Source of the DNA: Litomosoides sigmodontis
Taxonomy: Eukaryota; Nematoda; Chromadorea; Rhabditida; Onchocercidae
Assembly (NCBI GenBank): GCA_963070105.1
Contig: OY718806.1
Span: forward strand, 145,001 to 209,000
DNA: 64,000 nucleotides
Reading direction: 5' to 3'
Within the stretch, counting starts at the first letter, position 1; each line of letters opens with the position of its first letter. Under the pieces are notes generated by a model. The model ran no database searches. It was not told the origin of the DNA and was given only the letters and a program-made list of their open reading frames with translations. Positions 1-14,643 of the stretch are shown here, in pieces. A program made the position numbers and the translations under genes.

Positions 1-894
1 AGTGCGAGAGGAGGAGATTATGAGGATGACAAATTTTGCATATCCAATTTTGCATGTGTTGAACGGAGATCGCTTCCGAATGTAGAAAACGGAAAGGTGA
101 AAAAATTTTCATTTCCCATCTGATAAGAACGGTTATCGAAGTGCACATCGTAAACATGGATTTGAAAACAGGAATTTTGAAAGAATGGAATTCTAATTCT
201 GTGAGGAAGACACACATTAAAAGAATGAACATCGATGATTAGAGCAGAAATGATTCAAAAACATGCGAGAATTGCTATTATTTTGACCAAAGTTAGAAGA
301 CGGAAAGCGGAGAGTGGATTTCTGTCTACTTCGTTGATGAAGACGTAGTCACCCAATCATAGATTTCTGGATAAGTCCGCTTCATTGAAGACTGCAGAAC
401 ATTAAATGTCATAATCTTCAAATCATAGAAATGTAACTTATGAAATTAGAATTAAGCGACAAAGAAAGGGTCGTGTTGTCGTAACGAGGAAAAGTTGTGA
501 CTATTCTTATAAAGTTTCAAAAATCCTTCCCACAGTACAGCATTGATAAGGGAGCAGTTGACTACACAAGGCTATCTATCAACGGCGGTTATTATTTTGT
601 AAAGGTAATCAGCACTAGAAAGGAGCCAGATGCAGATGTAAGAAAAATCGTTGCATACTTGTCAAGTAAATGTATGTGAAATTTCTTTTTCAAAAATATT
701 ACCGTGAGAATCCTAATCAGTCACTCGCATCTATCAAGTAGTTGTTCCGAAATGCGCATATTGATAAATATGTTTCTTGAATTATTTTATGAAAAATTTG
801 ATAACACACATTGATAGTAGCTGTTCGTCAGATTTTATAAAGATAATTACAAAAATTCGAAATGATAATTCTGTTCAGAAGAGAAACCTAATAC

Positions 895-1075
895 CTGTGA
901 ATCGGAAAGTTCTTCGGAAACACGTTCCCAACCACCAGACAACTGATCCGACTGATTGCTTGATTTTTCCGCGGTGCTGTTACCGTTACCACCACCATTA
1001 TTTGTCACACTGTTGTTGTTGTTGTTGCTATTGCTATTGCTATTGCTATTGCTGTTGCTGTTGCTGCTGCTGCTG

Positions 1076-1164
<89 letters not shown>

Positions 1165-1182
1165 AGTATTAGTCTTCTCCAT
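895..1182 (-). CDS. 5' exon of unidentified gene with Ser/Asn homopolymer
   Basis: This is an open first exon of 96 codons on the minus strand. It starts at the first ATG (1182) after an in-frame stop and ends at a good donor, CAG|GTATTAG, with GT at 894-893. Residues about 5-58 are almost pure Ser with Asn interruptions, encoded by AGC and AAC codons, so the CTG/TTG repeat seen on the plus strand is an in-frame (AGC)n tract here. A non-repetitive, acidic tail follows, containing the residues GGWERVSEELSDSQ, and it looks like ordinary coding sequence. I could not place the next exon with confidence; an acceptor-like site at 204 precedes an open stretch (18-203), but its phase does not match, so an exon may be missing or lie outside the window. 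The gene is not recognised. It could also be a chance open frame through a repeat, but the complex tail followed by a donor argues against that. Confidence 0.45.
1013..1163. repeat. CTG/TTG trinucleotide repeat (coding)
   Basis: A trinucleotide run of CTG and TTG units (with some CTA/TTG mixtures at its left end) lies inside the minus-strand exon at 895-1182. There it encodes Ser (AGC) and Asn (AAC). The scattered TTG units make it an interrupted array rather than a pure expansion. Confidence 0.9.
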
Positions 1183-2051
1183 GATGGTAAGAGAACAGGA
1201 AAGAAATAAGAAATCAGGAAAGGAATAAGGAAGATAATTTAAAGCTTAGGATGAAGTACGTGCGCTGTTTCTCAGATCGTTTCAAACTGAAAAAGAAGGA
1301 AGTAAATGAGAATGAGAAATGGAAGGAATGGGGTAGTAGTGATGGTGCAGGAGGCGAAAAAATATTAGCAAGTGATCATTCTATCTTAGATAGCAATAGC
1401 AGTGCTACTGTGATACGACGTAGATAAAACAGTGAGATAGATGTATGCGGATTTGTGATGACAGAGCTGGGAAATGTGGCGAGTAAGTTATTGATATCCT
1501 TTTTACTTCTTTTTGGACCAATCCACAAACACAACGAGACCAGGCAAGCGGAAGAAGAGAGTAATTCTCTCCTGTCCAAAAGTAGTTTCCATAAGCAAAT
1601 ATTTGTGGAATCTAGTTGAAGGGATGCATTGCTACCGACTAAGGCACCACTGAATTTGCCATGGATTGAGAAGTGCTCAATTTGAGTGACCCCGGAAATC
1701 GGTACGCTCTCCTCACGACTGTACCTGATGCGCTCCGAGTTACGGCGCTGCTATTGAACGACAATGCTTGTGCAATTCCTACTCACACTTTCTTCTTCAA
1801 CTGATGATGCTTGCAATGAATCTGCTCTGCGCTCGCAATTTTTTTGTTGCTACCGATCGTTGAGTATAAGGATGGGTAAGCTAGAAAACTAGCAGATAAT
1901 TAGACGTCATCATCACTATTGCTACAGTGAATAAAAGGAGCCATCATTGTACGCAATCGTATTATTTCTATCCATCTATCATCACCCTTTCTTGTTTCAC
2001 ATCCGTCAGTTAGTTCATCATTGTTATTACTATTTATCATTATTATCACCA

Positions 2052-2480
2052 TTATTATTTATTATTTATCATTATTATTTATTGTTATTTATTATTTATT
2101 ATTATTTATTATTATTTATTATTATTTATTATTATTTATTATTATTATTTATTATTTATTATTTATTATTTATTAATCTATTATTTATTATTTATTATTT
2201 ATTAATCTATTATTTATTATTTATTATTTATTATTTATTAATCTATTATTTATTATTTATTATTTATTATTTATTAATCTATTATTTATTATTTATTATT
2301 TATTATTTATTAATCTATTATTTATTATTTATTATTTATTAATCTATTATTTATTATTTATTATTTATTAATCTATTATTTATTATTTATTATTTATTAT
2401 TTATTATTTATTATTTATTATTTATTATTTATTATTTATTATTTATTATTTATTATTTATTATTTATTATTTATTATTTA
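2052..2480. repeat. TTATTTA heptamer array with an octamer variant
   Basis: Tandem TTATTTA heptamers are punctuated by a variant carrying the core AATCTA. These cores lie at about 2175, 2204, 2240, 2276, 2312, 2341 and 2370, so the spacing alternates between 29 and 36 bases, that is 4 or 5 heptamers plus one base. The variant therefore marks a higher-order unit. After 2376 the array is plain heptamer. Confidence 0.9.
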
Positions 2481-3269
<789 letters not shown>

Positions 3270-4108
3270 GTTATATTATTATCATTATAATATATATATA
3301 TTTTTTATATTATTATTATTTATATTATTATTGTTAATTATTATTAATTATTATTATTAATTATTAATTACTATTAATTATTATTAATTAAATTATTATT
3401 AATTATTATTATACTACTAATTATTACTAATTAATCAGCACGTTAACTGTTGACAAGAGGCGAGCAAGTGCAACAACTCAGTTAAAACTTCAATTTAATT
3501 AACCTATCTACTGACACCAAGCATGCAAAAGTTAAGTAAAACATGGAACGGTTCCGCGGCTCAGCGTAAGTTTGTTGCAGATAGACTGGAGGGGAGAGAG
3601 ATAGATGGTCTATTAATACCGAGAACTGAATGCTTAAGTGGGGGGTATTTCGATAAGCAACTGACAGTAAAGAAAGAGTGGAAGGAACTCAGAGAAAACT
3701 TGTTTATATATTGTGATCGAAAATAGATGGAAGAAGGAAAAAATGATAGTATTGATTGTCATATAATTTTTGTCTCTCCCAGAATAACAACCTAAGTACT
3801 CAAAATAACAACCGCCCCATTTCACACCCGAAATGAACACCATCCATCATCCCACTTTAGATTCCATTCATTCCCTCCTCTCCGCTATTTGATCCAGACG
3901 AGCCATCTTTATTGAACAACATCATATCCGGAATTACCGCTCCCACTAGTACGGTTGGAATGTCCGTTTCCAGCATTTATCCTAAACAAAGTCTTTTCTT
4001 CAGCAGCATCAGCACCATTGTCAACAAGAAGTAATCATCTTGCTTTCCCTTTTCCAACATCACTACTACTGCGTTTACTGTATTGCCCATATTTGCCCGT
4101 CATCACTT

Positions 4109-4630
<522 letters not shown>

Positions 4631-6651
4631 GCCTAACATTTGAAAAGGTTACTGTTTGTATCGTTCAGGTCACTGGGTTTGTTGTGTGTGGGTGTGTTTT
4701 GCTATTCTGGTTGGTTGTCGTCATGGCTGCTGATTTTGAGCCTAAAGAATAAGCGTTACTTGAGTATGATGGTGTGATCCTCTCGAAATCACCTCATGCC
4801 ACATCTCAAGCCTCCCAATCGGAAATGTTCTTCCCTCACTCCTCCATTACTTTCTACCCATCTACCTTCTTCTCAACAACTAACGAACTGGTGGTATGAC
4901 CCCATGATCAGATTTAGAGGTCGTAATACTGCTAACAGCAACTCGACTAATCCGATCGAATATTGTATTGTCACAGTGTGAGAGCGCCTACAGATAATTG
5001 TTGTCTTATTTGGTGTTACGACCTACTACTGATGATGCCCGCAAATTAAATCTGCACATCGCTGTAAGAAAAGGATACAGCAATATTTACTGAAACTTCG
5101 AAAGACGATGAAAACATCTTGAAATTTTCGCTCAGCTCGTTGATGTGTTGCTGCTGTTGATGGTGCTGGAAATGTAGGTGATTCATCTGAACTGAGTGGA
5201 AAATGTAACCCTTTCAGTTAATTAGACGGAGAAATTCGAGTTGAAGAGATGAAAAAGCAGTGCAGCAGCATTGTGAAACAGTACTTGTTACTACAATAGC
5301 ACTCGGCTTCACCAAATACAAATACTAGCTGAGTTGAATGCGTTTCATCTATTGCAGTAGCACGATGATTTGGTTGGTTCCATCTCTTATTTTCAAATGA
5401 TTCAAAAATGTTCGCGAACGCCATCTATTACGAAACCGTGCAGATGGAGACTTCCAATCTATTACGAATAAGTAAGTGGCAAGCTCTGCATTATCATCAC
5501 CCTCCATCTACCTCCAGCTAGGCAGATATCTTCATCTTAAGCTCGTCTCCATCAATAGCAGCACATTTTTCCTCAGCAAATAAACTGGAGTGAAGAGGCT
5601 GCTGAATGGAACGCCAGGTTCATCTGTCTAGTTGTTGTGGTAAGCAAGGAATGTAGCGAATTTATAAGCTGAGTTGTCGTTAACTGAGAGAAATGACGAG
5701 CAAGGAAGGGAAGAAGGGTTAATTTCAATTTTTTTCTCACAACAGTCATCTGGAGGAGACCGTTAAAAGCATATCCTGGTCGTTCATATGAGGAAACGGA
5801 AAGAGAAGGATTGATTACTGAGGAGTCGTCTTTCAAACTTACAATAATATTTCAATCTCAAACTTACAAGAAAAATACAAGGGTGGATAAGAACAGTTGG
5901 AATTATGAGCCAAATATCTGGAGCGGGTCATGGTGCTTTGGTTTGGTACCTGGTACCACCTGTTCTTGGTATTTTATTTAGTGACAATGCGAATATACTA
6001 GAAAGCAGTGGTACACAAACTGCGATGGCCACAATAACGGTCAAACCTGTTTGGTTAAGGTGTAACTCTGCATCACGCATACACTGAACGTACCGCCCCT
6101 TTCCGCTGTTCTCTATATCTATAAACGAGGTCCAGAGGTACCTCTCATCACTCTCTCCAACTCCTCACCTCGGGTCAAACGTATCAGCAGCAGCATTACA
6201 GCATCCATTTACCCACCCATTTAAGTTCACTCACCTATCCATCCATCTTCTACGCTACTTCCATCCACCCAGCAATCCATCCCCCAACCATCACCATCAT
6301 CCATCTCTATCCATGTATAGCCCCCATAGGAAAATTGGTCATTTATTCCCTCGCCACACTGCATGCTCCATCTTGACAGCTTTTCATTCAATTACAGTAT
6401 GGCCATCGACATTTTGAAAAGGTAAAATTGATACATATAACAGTGACACGACGCAAGACAAAGGAAACCAACGATGACGACAAGGCATCTCAATGATGCC
6501 GTCGACAACGACGACAAAATAAAAGTTTGAGGAAGGCGACGAAAAGGGTGTGGCTTGCGGTGACAATCAAGCAAAGATAGGTCGGTCGGTACAATAGGTA
6601 TGTGAAATGAGAAGGTGTCGGTTGAGTCGAACGAAATCGGTACTTTTAACC

Positions 6652-6712
6652 GCTGATGATGATGATGATGATGGTGGTGATGGTGACGGCGATGATGGTG
6701 ATGATGATGATG
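6652..6712. repeat. Imperfect GAT/GGT trinucleotide tract
   Basis: A run of GAT units interrupted by GGT, GAC and GGC. It gives acidic or His-rich artefact frames. I see no gene associated with it. Confidence 0.8.
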
Positions 6713-7362
6713 CGTCAGGATCACATGATATCCATACATCCTCAACCGTCGTCACCACTGCTGCTTATTCTTGCACCACTCAAGCACTGATGGGTGGAAG
6801 CTACTAGCTATCTTAATTCACTCCGCATGGAATCGATTCGTAGTAGGCATCTGATGTAACCGTGAGTCGTTTAAATGATACTACCAGAACAATCACAGCA
6901 CTATCATCATTGATATTGGTGCGCCAGATTACGAAGGAATGCTGCATTAACATTGGCACTAGTTTGTCTCAGAACAAATACTTTTGTAGAAAAGCCTTTC
7001 CGAATTTCGTTGAATTTCGAGTTTTCGAGGCGAGTTTGCTAAACTGAGATTACAGATCGATAGTGACCGTACATTAACGCCACAGTTCGGTGTCGCTTAA
7101 ACCGTCTTATACGGTGCAAAGCTTTTCAAAGTCCGTCAATTTCGGACATCGTTTCATTATTTTATGACTAATTTAGAGTTATCTGCTACAATTCAAACTG
7201 CCGGTGAAAACATGGCTGTCTGAAAATGCAGCTCGATAACTTTTCATAGTAGAACATGAATCCAATATTATTGTTTTGCTGTAGCGAAATATTCTAGCCA
7301 GATTCCTCGTAAACAGGTAAGCAATAAGAGACAAATAATCATTTGGAGCTTGGCTGAGAAGG

Positions 7363-7364
<2 letters not shown>

Positions 7365-7444
<80 letters not shown>
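7365..7444. repeat. GT dinucleotide repeat
   Basis: About 40 GT units with a single TGTATG interruption near 7391. Confidence 0.95.
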
Positions 7445-7446
<2 letters not shown>

Positions 7447-9020
7447 TATGTCCCTTTCTGATATTAAAGTCGCGAGGGGTACGACCTAATTTCATACCAT
7501 TTGATGATTAAAAACGAGAGATGACGGATAGCTGAGTTTCATCGTGTGAATTACCGATGAACCAATTAACTCAAACGGACCATTTCTAAGAAAAAAAATT
7601 GAGAAGGGTGTGACGTTCTTTTTTTTTCGCAATTTTACCGCGGTTCTCTGTTAATTAAGAAAATAGTTCGGAGTGTAACTCTTCATGCAAATCAACCATA
7701 GGGATGTTGAAATTAATGGTTTGGATAAATTTCCAAAGCACACTGTCTAAATGTATAGATCTTTCTCATCAGAAATCAATTTTCGCGCATTTCATATTTC
7801 TGAGAGATTGCAGGTGACCAAAACGACACATTCCATGTTACAGTTGTACAGTGTTGACGCTTTTTGGTAGTAACAAAAAAGTGATCTATTAAGGAAGTAA
7901 CATCCATGGTTGTTAACATACAGTGACCCATTTGAAGAAGCATACACATGGATATCTGCCATTATCCACAATAAAAAAACCAAGAAAGTGTTTGCGAGAA
8001 AATGGAGGAGGAGACTTCGGCCTTCCTTACTTCCACTTAACTTTCAGTAGCAGTAGAGAAGATCACCATGCCTCACTCACTCATAGTAGTGTGTGCAGTC
8101 AAAACATTCAATTAAATTATCAAGCCATGTCTCTTCCCGTCCGCAAGTTCACACATGAAAAAGACAAAAGTGGACGTAGCGAAGAATTGTGAAGAATAAC
8201 AAGCAAGATAGCAACGTGCATTTTCCTAAAAAAAATTACGTTTCGAAAGGCTGGCAAATCGAGAATACCGATTGCATATGCGGGAAAGCGGTAGGAGAGA
8301 GATCGATATGACGGTAATGGTCATGCAACACATCGTCCTCGCGGATTGCTCTCGAAGCTAGCTGAAGTGAATAAGCTCGAAAGGAAAGGATGAGTGCGTA
8401 GAGAGGATATCCTACTGCCAAGGTTGATTTAACCAGATTCATTCCTAGCAACGTGAAAGAAGCGGAGTACACAGTTTGTCTGGATGGTTCAATGTACTAC
8501 CATTAACCGGTTTCCCCCATAAGTGTAAGGGGAGGCGGCGGAAAGAGCAATGGAAAATGGAAATTCCTTCCATCGACAGCAGCTGGCAGCCGATGCGTTG
8601 ACCTTATAACACTTTTATTGCTTCCTCTTTCTTCCTTGCCGCACACACTTCCGACCGAATCCTTTCCACAGCTCTATAAAGAAGATTTGACTGTTTTGAT
8701 GTGGGTGATTGATTCAACATGGAGATCGCCTCAGCGACCTCCCACATCTTCTGTGTGTGCATAATAGCTAGTCAACAGCCGCATTGATTGATGCTTCGAA
8801 AGTAAGCGCGCTTCAGAGGATTTTTCATCTCGAAAAAGTTATAGCAAAGAAAAGGAAAACATTAAATGGAGAGAAGTAGGGGGCCTGAGCAAAATATTCT
8901 GTAGGTGGAGGATGAACGTAATTTCTATAGATGGAGATGGACATAAGGAACGGTGATGTTTGATTGTAAGTGGATAGGTTCGTCAACGGTCAAGAAGACT
9001 GGCCAAGCAAGGCACGCACG

Positions 9021-9050
9021 CACGCACGCACGCACGAACGCACGCACATA
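9021..9050. repeat. GCAC tetranucleotide repeat
   Basis: Short CGCA/GCAC tetramer run with one CGAA interruption. About 110 bases downstream, at 9159-9206, lies a separate irregular TTCAA pentamer tract. Confidence 0.8.
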
Positions 9051-9482
9051 CATCAGTTTCGGTGTGAAGAAATTAAGGATGAGAGAGAAGGAGATTGGGC
9101 ACGAGAGAGAGAATGTTGCCGTTGCACTGGAGAAGGATGCGAGACATCGATTCGATCCGATTCAATTCAATTCAGTTCAATTCAATTCAACTCATTTCAA
9201 TTCAGTGAATGATAGCCGGAAAGCGACCCACCACCGAAGTTGCCTCGGCGAGGTCTCTTTTACGGCTTGTCATCCATCAGTCAAGCATCTGAGTTATCGG
9301 CCCTGCCAATCTCTACACGGAAAGTTGCAGTGATCAGCTATCACATTTCATCACTTATCAGTTCCAAGAATCTCCTTCCCATCTCGTTCAATACATGAAG
9401 TTGTTGAAGCAAACTGGCAACCTGTAGTGCACTGAGCTGAGCTCCTCTCCTCCGTTCGGCTACTCTTTTTTCGCATCCCTAC

Positions 9483-9483
<1 letters not shown>

Positions 9484-9520
<37 letters not shown>
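9484..9520. repeat. CT dinucleotide repeat
   Basis: A perfect run of about 18 CT units. The Glu/Arg-rich open frame over it on the minus strand is an artefact. Confidence 0.95.
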
Positions 9521-9525
<5 letters not shown>

Positions 9526-9917
9526 ATCTCCCTTCTTGAGCAGAGAGGAAGTTTTCATTTGACACACCACCATCTTCGAAACGCAGCAGCAACACCTTAC
9601 CGTCGATCTCTCTCGACCACAGGCGCAGCTGGTGGCAGCAAAGGATACATGCGTGTGCACAGGAGGAAGCAGCGATGTCGTCACGCCCTCATATTCCTCC
9701 ACTAAGTTCACTTTGACGTTGACGACATTACCTTTCAAATAGTCTCTACCACTCACTCACGTGTCCGTCTAGCTTTTAGCTTAAACGTGCAAGAATCTAG
9801 AATTGTCCTCCTTCGCAGCTCCCGAGCCTTCTTTCCATTCCACTGATCTCTTTTCTTTGAGTCAGGATTTCTTCTTGAAAGCTGATACAAACCAACACGT
9901 ATTAGCACAGTCAGAAT

Positions 9918-10199
9918 TCAAATCACGTCACCTACGGCAGCGAGCAATGCTCCAGCAACTACTGCCAGAAAGCGCAAAGTCTTCTTGATAAAAAGACCAT
10001 CCGTGTTCACATTAACCGTCAGTCCAGTCTGTCCTTTCTCATCACACTTCATACACTTTGAAGAATACACAGCTTCAGCTTGCGCCCGCTTCCCTTTCCA
10101 GGAACGAGAAGGTAGAACTTCTCGACATCCATCACTCAATACATATCTATCACAATGATAGCATAACACAGAGGTGAAGACTTTCGTTGACTGTTGCAT
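9918..10199 (-). CDS. Unassigned open frame, possible terminal exon
   Basis: This minus-strand frame ends at 9918. Its upstream part reads like a small secreted or membrane protein: a CYHC motif, a Cys eight residues later, a second CMKC motif, and a C-terminal hydrophobic stretch (FLAVVAGALLAAVG) that could be a membrane segment or GPI-signal-like tail. A plausible acceptor (AACAG) lies near 10200, but I found no upstream exon with a signal peptide. The Cys pattern is too short for a full Ly6 domain. It is not recognised, and chance is a serious alternative. Confidence 0.2.
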   Translation of the reverse strand: MQQSTKVFTSVLCYHCDRYVLSDGCREVLPSRSWKGKRAQAEAVYSSKCMKCDEKGQTGLTVNVNTDGLFIKKTLRFLAVVAGALLAAVGDVI

Positions 10200-10800
10200 T
10201 TCAAATGGCATAAACGAATGTAGTTGGATAATGATTTTATTGGTGAACGGAAGGTTTACTCTCCGACATCACAAAGCAACAACAGAGAACATCATAGATG
10301 GTCGCTATTTAGTAGTACTGCTGATGGAAGCCCTCTATAATACCGTACTGGTGACATTAATAAAATAAATTAAAGTTCTTCTGAACACAAAGAGAGCTAA
10401 GTGGACAAAAAGTCAACAATTTAATCACTTCAAACAATTAAATCACTGATCAAGAATTTTCATAGATTTCCATAATAAATTTTAATAGGTTTACTACGAA
10501 ACTGCGATTTTTGCAACAGTACCACGATCCTTCTCAGAATATTATATGAACTGTAAAACAACCAACTCTTTTCTCAATCCAGTATTTCAAACTCAGTTTT
10601 TCGTTCTATTTCGAATATCTTGAGAATTGTGAATGTCTTGGTCCGGATCACTTTCACTAGTTAGCGATGATTTATACAGTAGCATTGAAATGATGCTAAG
10701 TTCTTTAAACTACACTAAAAACAAAGAATACTCTCAAAAACATAACTTTAATAGAAACTAAGCGACAATAAACTGAAATTCACATTTATAAAAACATATA

Positions 10801-10802
10801 TG

Positions 10803-10836
<34 letters not shown>

Positions 10837-10863
10837 TGTATGTATGTATGTATGTATCCATGC

Positions 10864-10896
<33 letters not shown>
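10801..10896. repeat. TATG tetramer then TA dinucleotide repeat
   Basis: About 14 TATG/GTAT units (10801-10857) are followed, after a short CCATGCATG spacer, by a TA run to about 10896. Confidence 0.92.
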
Positions 10897-10899
<3 letters not shown>

Positions 10900-11214
10900 A
10901 TGAACTATTCTGTATAGAAAAAAGTCGTCAAGACAGAGAAAAGAATCTTAAAAAATCTAAAATCATCAATGCACAGTGCAGCTAAAATCAAACAAATGAC
11001 AGGTTCGTTAAGGTTGGAAATCCCAAAGTTATCCAACTAAAAAGTAGTAGACCATCATTCCATACATAAAAAACTATCATCAATATTAACAAAAAAACAA
11101 TTTATGTCTTGAGAGAACAATGGAGTAGAAACCCAATTAAGATGAGCCTTACACCAGCCACCTTTATTTTAATTACATAATTTTAAACTACATTTGCAAC
11201 TCAATAATTCCCAA

Positions 11215-13499
11215 CTACATCCTCATAAGTTTACCACTTGGTATCATATTGAATAATGCACCGTCTGAATTAAATTTATTGATTGCTAATAAAAGCCGCT
11301 GCTCTCTAATTAACTCACCCCACAGGTAAGTGATACCACACTTGGGACATTGCCCTTGAACAGGGAACAATAAAACTCCGTATTTATTATCAGCGTTCAA
11401 AGCGTGTTTCGACAGACATCGCATGTGGAAATGAGACTTGCATATTTCACTGGCGCTACAACGAAGCAATTCAGAGATCTGGAAAAAAATCTTTCTTTTT
11501 CCAGTAATTTCTCTAGTACACGTGCAGTGAATATCAGTTACAGCACTTGAGTATTTGACGTAAAATATCTACTAACAACTCACCGAATTTATTGGTTTTA
11601 AGCACAGCGAGCAGGTCCCAATGACATCATACTCTTCTTGCAACTGAGGTATTAATGACGATATTTTTGTTACAGCGCCATGCTGCACAGCAATATGAGA
11701 AGGAGGTGGAACATCCAGTGGAAACGGAATTTCCAGTTCCTAAATATATGGATGGAAATAAATTTTTCGAAATATATCTCTGGTCTGTCTTCAAACTTCC
11801 AAACCTACAGGTAGTAGCCATCGAAATGTGAGTGAGAGGTGCCGCCATGGATCGCTATTCAGCATATGACAAGCAATGCGTAAACGAAATCCGAAAGCAG
11901 TCTCATTTATTTTCTTCTTTAAATTCAAAGATCGAAGTCTCCGTGACTTTGCTGGATTTTGCCAGGCCCATTCAAATCGCAATGCAGACACACAGTTTGG
12001 AAAACCATGTATGATGCAAACCATATCCCTAAAATCACTACATAACATTAGGAAAATTGTCTGATTTTTTCCACGTGTTAAACTGAAAACCACATTCATA
12101 AACTAATTTTCAAATAGACATCTTCAATCAGAAATAATCATTAATAGTGCTTTTCATATCAAAACTAGACACTAACACTCCAGTTAAAATTTAATAAAGC
12201 ATGAGAACATACCACGGACCTCTGTGATCTGTTTTTTTGGCGCCCCCAAATTCTTTTCCAGCGTTATGCTGCCTAATACGCCGATTAGGGTCAACAGTAT
12301 AACCGATATAACAACGATTCTGAAATTATAAATAGACAAGTGGTATATATATATAATTCAGGTTGTAAAAGCCAGGTAACACTTCAAATACCTTGAAATA
12401 TCTGTTCGAACTTCGACTCAACAGACAATACACACCAAAAAACTCGTCCAAAACAAAAGGTACTTTGTGAGTTTTTCCACATTCTTTGCGTCCCTTTCCT
12501 TGGACCCCCTGGAAACATAACCTATTTAACATTTTAATGGAGCTGATTATACAGTATTTTGATGAATCACTTGCTTCGAAAACACTCGAAGAAATGTTGG
12601 GTACCTTGCTGTATTGCAGTCACCGTTACTCTTTCTTATTCGAAGAAACTGTCGATTTCAAATTAAATGTTAAATTATCATAAAAATTTATGTCTTGACG
12701 GCATGAAAACATCATTTACCAATAGATTATTTTAGGATTTCTATAGTAGAATAACTAAAAGAAAGCAAAATGTTAGCTAAAATAATAGATGATGTTCTAG
12801 AAAAAAAACAAGAAAAACTAACCCAAAAATTATACTGAATAGCAATGACTAAAAATTGCAGATTTTTTGAGACAAATTGTCAGAGAATGATAAATATTAA
12901 TAAAAACGTATTGATGCCACAGGATCATATCCTGGTGCAATGTTTTTTAAAGAACATCATTACGCCGATTTAAGACAGGACTTCCCTTTATTCAAAACAA
13001 AGGGGAATTAGTGAGTATAGCAGTACAGCAGTAGTAAGCATATTCGTGCAGAAAACTGTTTTCGTACGAAGTCACTCGATACTTAAAATTTGGCAGGAAA
13101 GAATGACAACCTCATCTGAGTTGCATGGCAACTGCAATTGTAATAAATGAGATTGCTCATCGCTGTTGGTATCGTCATCATCCTTTTTTGAATTACTTGT
13201 TTCTTGTGAAGACGAAGGATGGAAATTTTCGGAAGAATTTTGGCATGCGATAAGTCTGGAACAAAAAACAGAGTCTATCCTTGCGTATTGTGACTGATCT
13301 TGGTAATATGCACTTGGAATTTTCCATAAAAACCAACAACTCTTGTGTAGTTCCCGATGTCAAATAAAGTAATTGATTACGGAGAGCGAAAAAACTCCTC
13401 TTTACATGTGTTATAGGAAAAAAAAGAGAAAAAATTACTTTTTAACTTACTTCATTCCACTTCCTGTGTTTTTTTGATTTTCAATGCAAAGATTCATCA
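11215..13499 (-). CDS. slx-1: SLX1 structure-specific endonuclease subunit
   Basis: Catalytic subunit of SLX1-SLX4, which cuts branched DNA such as Holliday junctions and flaps in the nucleus. Seven exons: 13499-13453, 13255-13111, 12508-12392, 12319-12213, 12028-11809, 11739-11584, 11478-11215. Phases close to 351 residues, somewhat longer than most SLX1 because of an acidic, low-complexity N-terminus (first two exons, run of four Asp). The GIY-YIG nuclease domain is clear: GVY in exon 3, YIG in exon 4, then RRIRQHN with the conserved Arg, and the catalytic Glu in RFEWAW in exon 5. The C-terminal RING-like zinc domain has CSLC in exon 6 and paired Cys/His in the last exon, ending CPKCG followed by the LLWG-like motif YLWGELI. 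The donor of exon 2 (GAG|GTTGTC) is weak, but its phase fits. The upstream region is shared with divergent gex-3. Confidence 0.93.
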
Positions 13500-14643
13500 G
13501 CAGACATACGAGTGCCTTAACATTTCTCAGATAAAAACTTCAAATGCAAGCAAAAACATTCAGATTGGACGTGAGGCGGCAAAATCTGGAGGAAGCAGCC
13601 TTAACAAGGAATTACAATGCTAGGATTACATTTAACTTTTTTTTAGCAAAGTTTGGAAAATTTTGACTAAATGAAGAAGTGACAACACTGTTAGGAGGCA
13701 ATGTGGAGCGTGGCTTTCAACAACGATCCATACCACTGAAGGAGAACGGAGCGCAAAATGTTGAAAAACAAAAAGCTTTCAGCGTATTAACGGGGAGAGA
13801 AATGGTCAGAAGCTTAAGATCCCAAAAAAATCGGCGTCCACACCATATGCCACCCTCCTCCACATTTCACTTATCATTATTGCATTTCTGCGTTTTTTTG
13901 GACAAACGTCATTACTGTTATAAGATGAAACACTAATGTGGGTATCACTAGAAGCAATGTAAACAGCTACAGCAATAAAAAGCTGGTCCTAGAATGCAGC
14001 TGGGCTATCGGCGGTGATTCAGGAACATAAACAGGAACGGTCCCATGTCTTTCACCACACTCTCCCAGTACTTCATTTCAAATGCGCTATAGTGCTTCAG
14101 GAGACAAGGCACGACTTTAACAGCGGCATATACATCAATACGTTGTGCATTTGTATGTCTGTGCTCAGGTTCTGGGTTGTGTCGGGACTTCGACAAGCCT
14201 TTGTCTTAAGTAATCTTGTTAACCCGAGTCATTGTACTAAAGCAGGCCCTTTAGTGCCTTAAGGTATTTGGAAGACTCAATGAATAGTGTCACAAAAGGA
14301 TGGATGGTTTCGTTCCTGAGAGATAGATGCTTTACTGTTTCCCTTTGATCATTTTGTCCTGACCAGCAGCCCCTCTACGCCTCCGTTTTGCCGTGGGGTA
14401 TTGTGTTATAAAACCATCACTGAACAGCACATGAAAAGACCGTTGGATAGAGAACTGATATTGTAGAGGACAGGTGACAATGTAATCTGTCCCCTGTTTT
14501 GCTCGTTGAATGTGGATCAAAACTGCGACCGGCCAGTCAACTTTTAATATCTTATCACTCTCTTTCTTCTCCTCTCTAATCTTACTGTTGTTTAATTGCG
14601 TTTTCAGAGTATCGGGGAAGTGAAGAAATATCGCGTGAAGAAG
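13500..14643. other. Divergent intergenic region, slx-1 / gex-3
   Basis: About 1.1 kb between the start codons of slx-1 (minus) and gex-3 (plus), so it probably contains both promoters. A TTTTCAG acceptor-like site ends at 14607, 36 bases before the gex-3 ATG, compatible with spliced-leader addition or a 5' UTR intron. I recognise no specific transcription factor site. The short frames here on both strands lack splice support. Confidence 0.6.

Noticed and set aside
8236..8472. Minus-strand frame with a GYPLY motif recalling REEP/TB2 proteins
   Set aside because: Only a few residues match, the rest does not follow the family, and no further exons could be linked.
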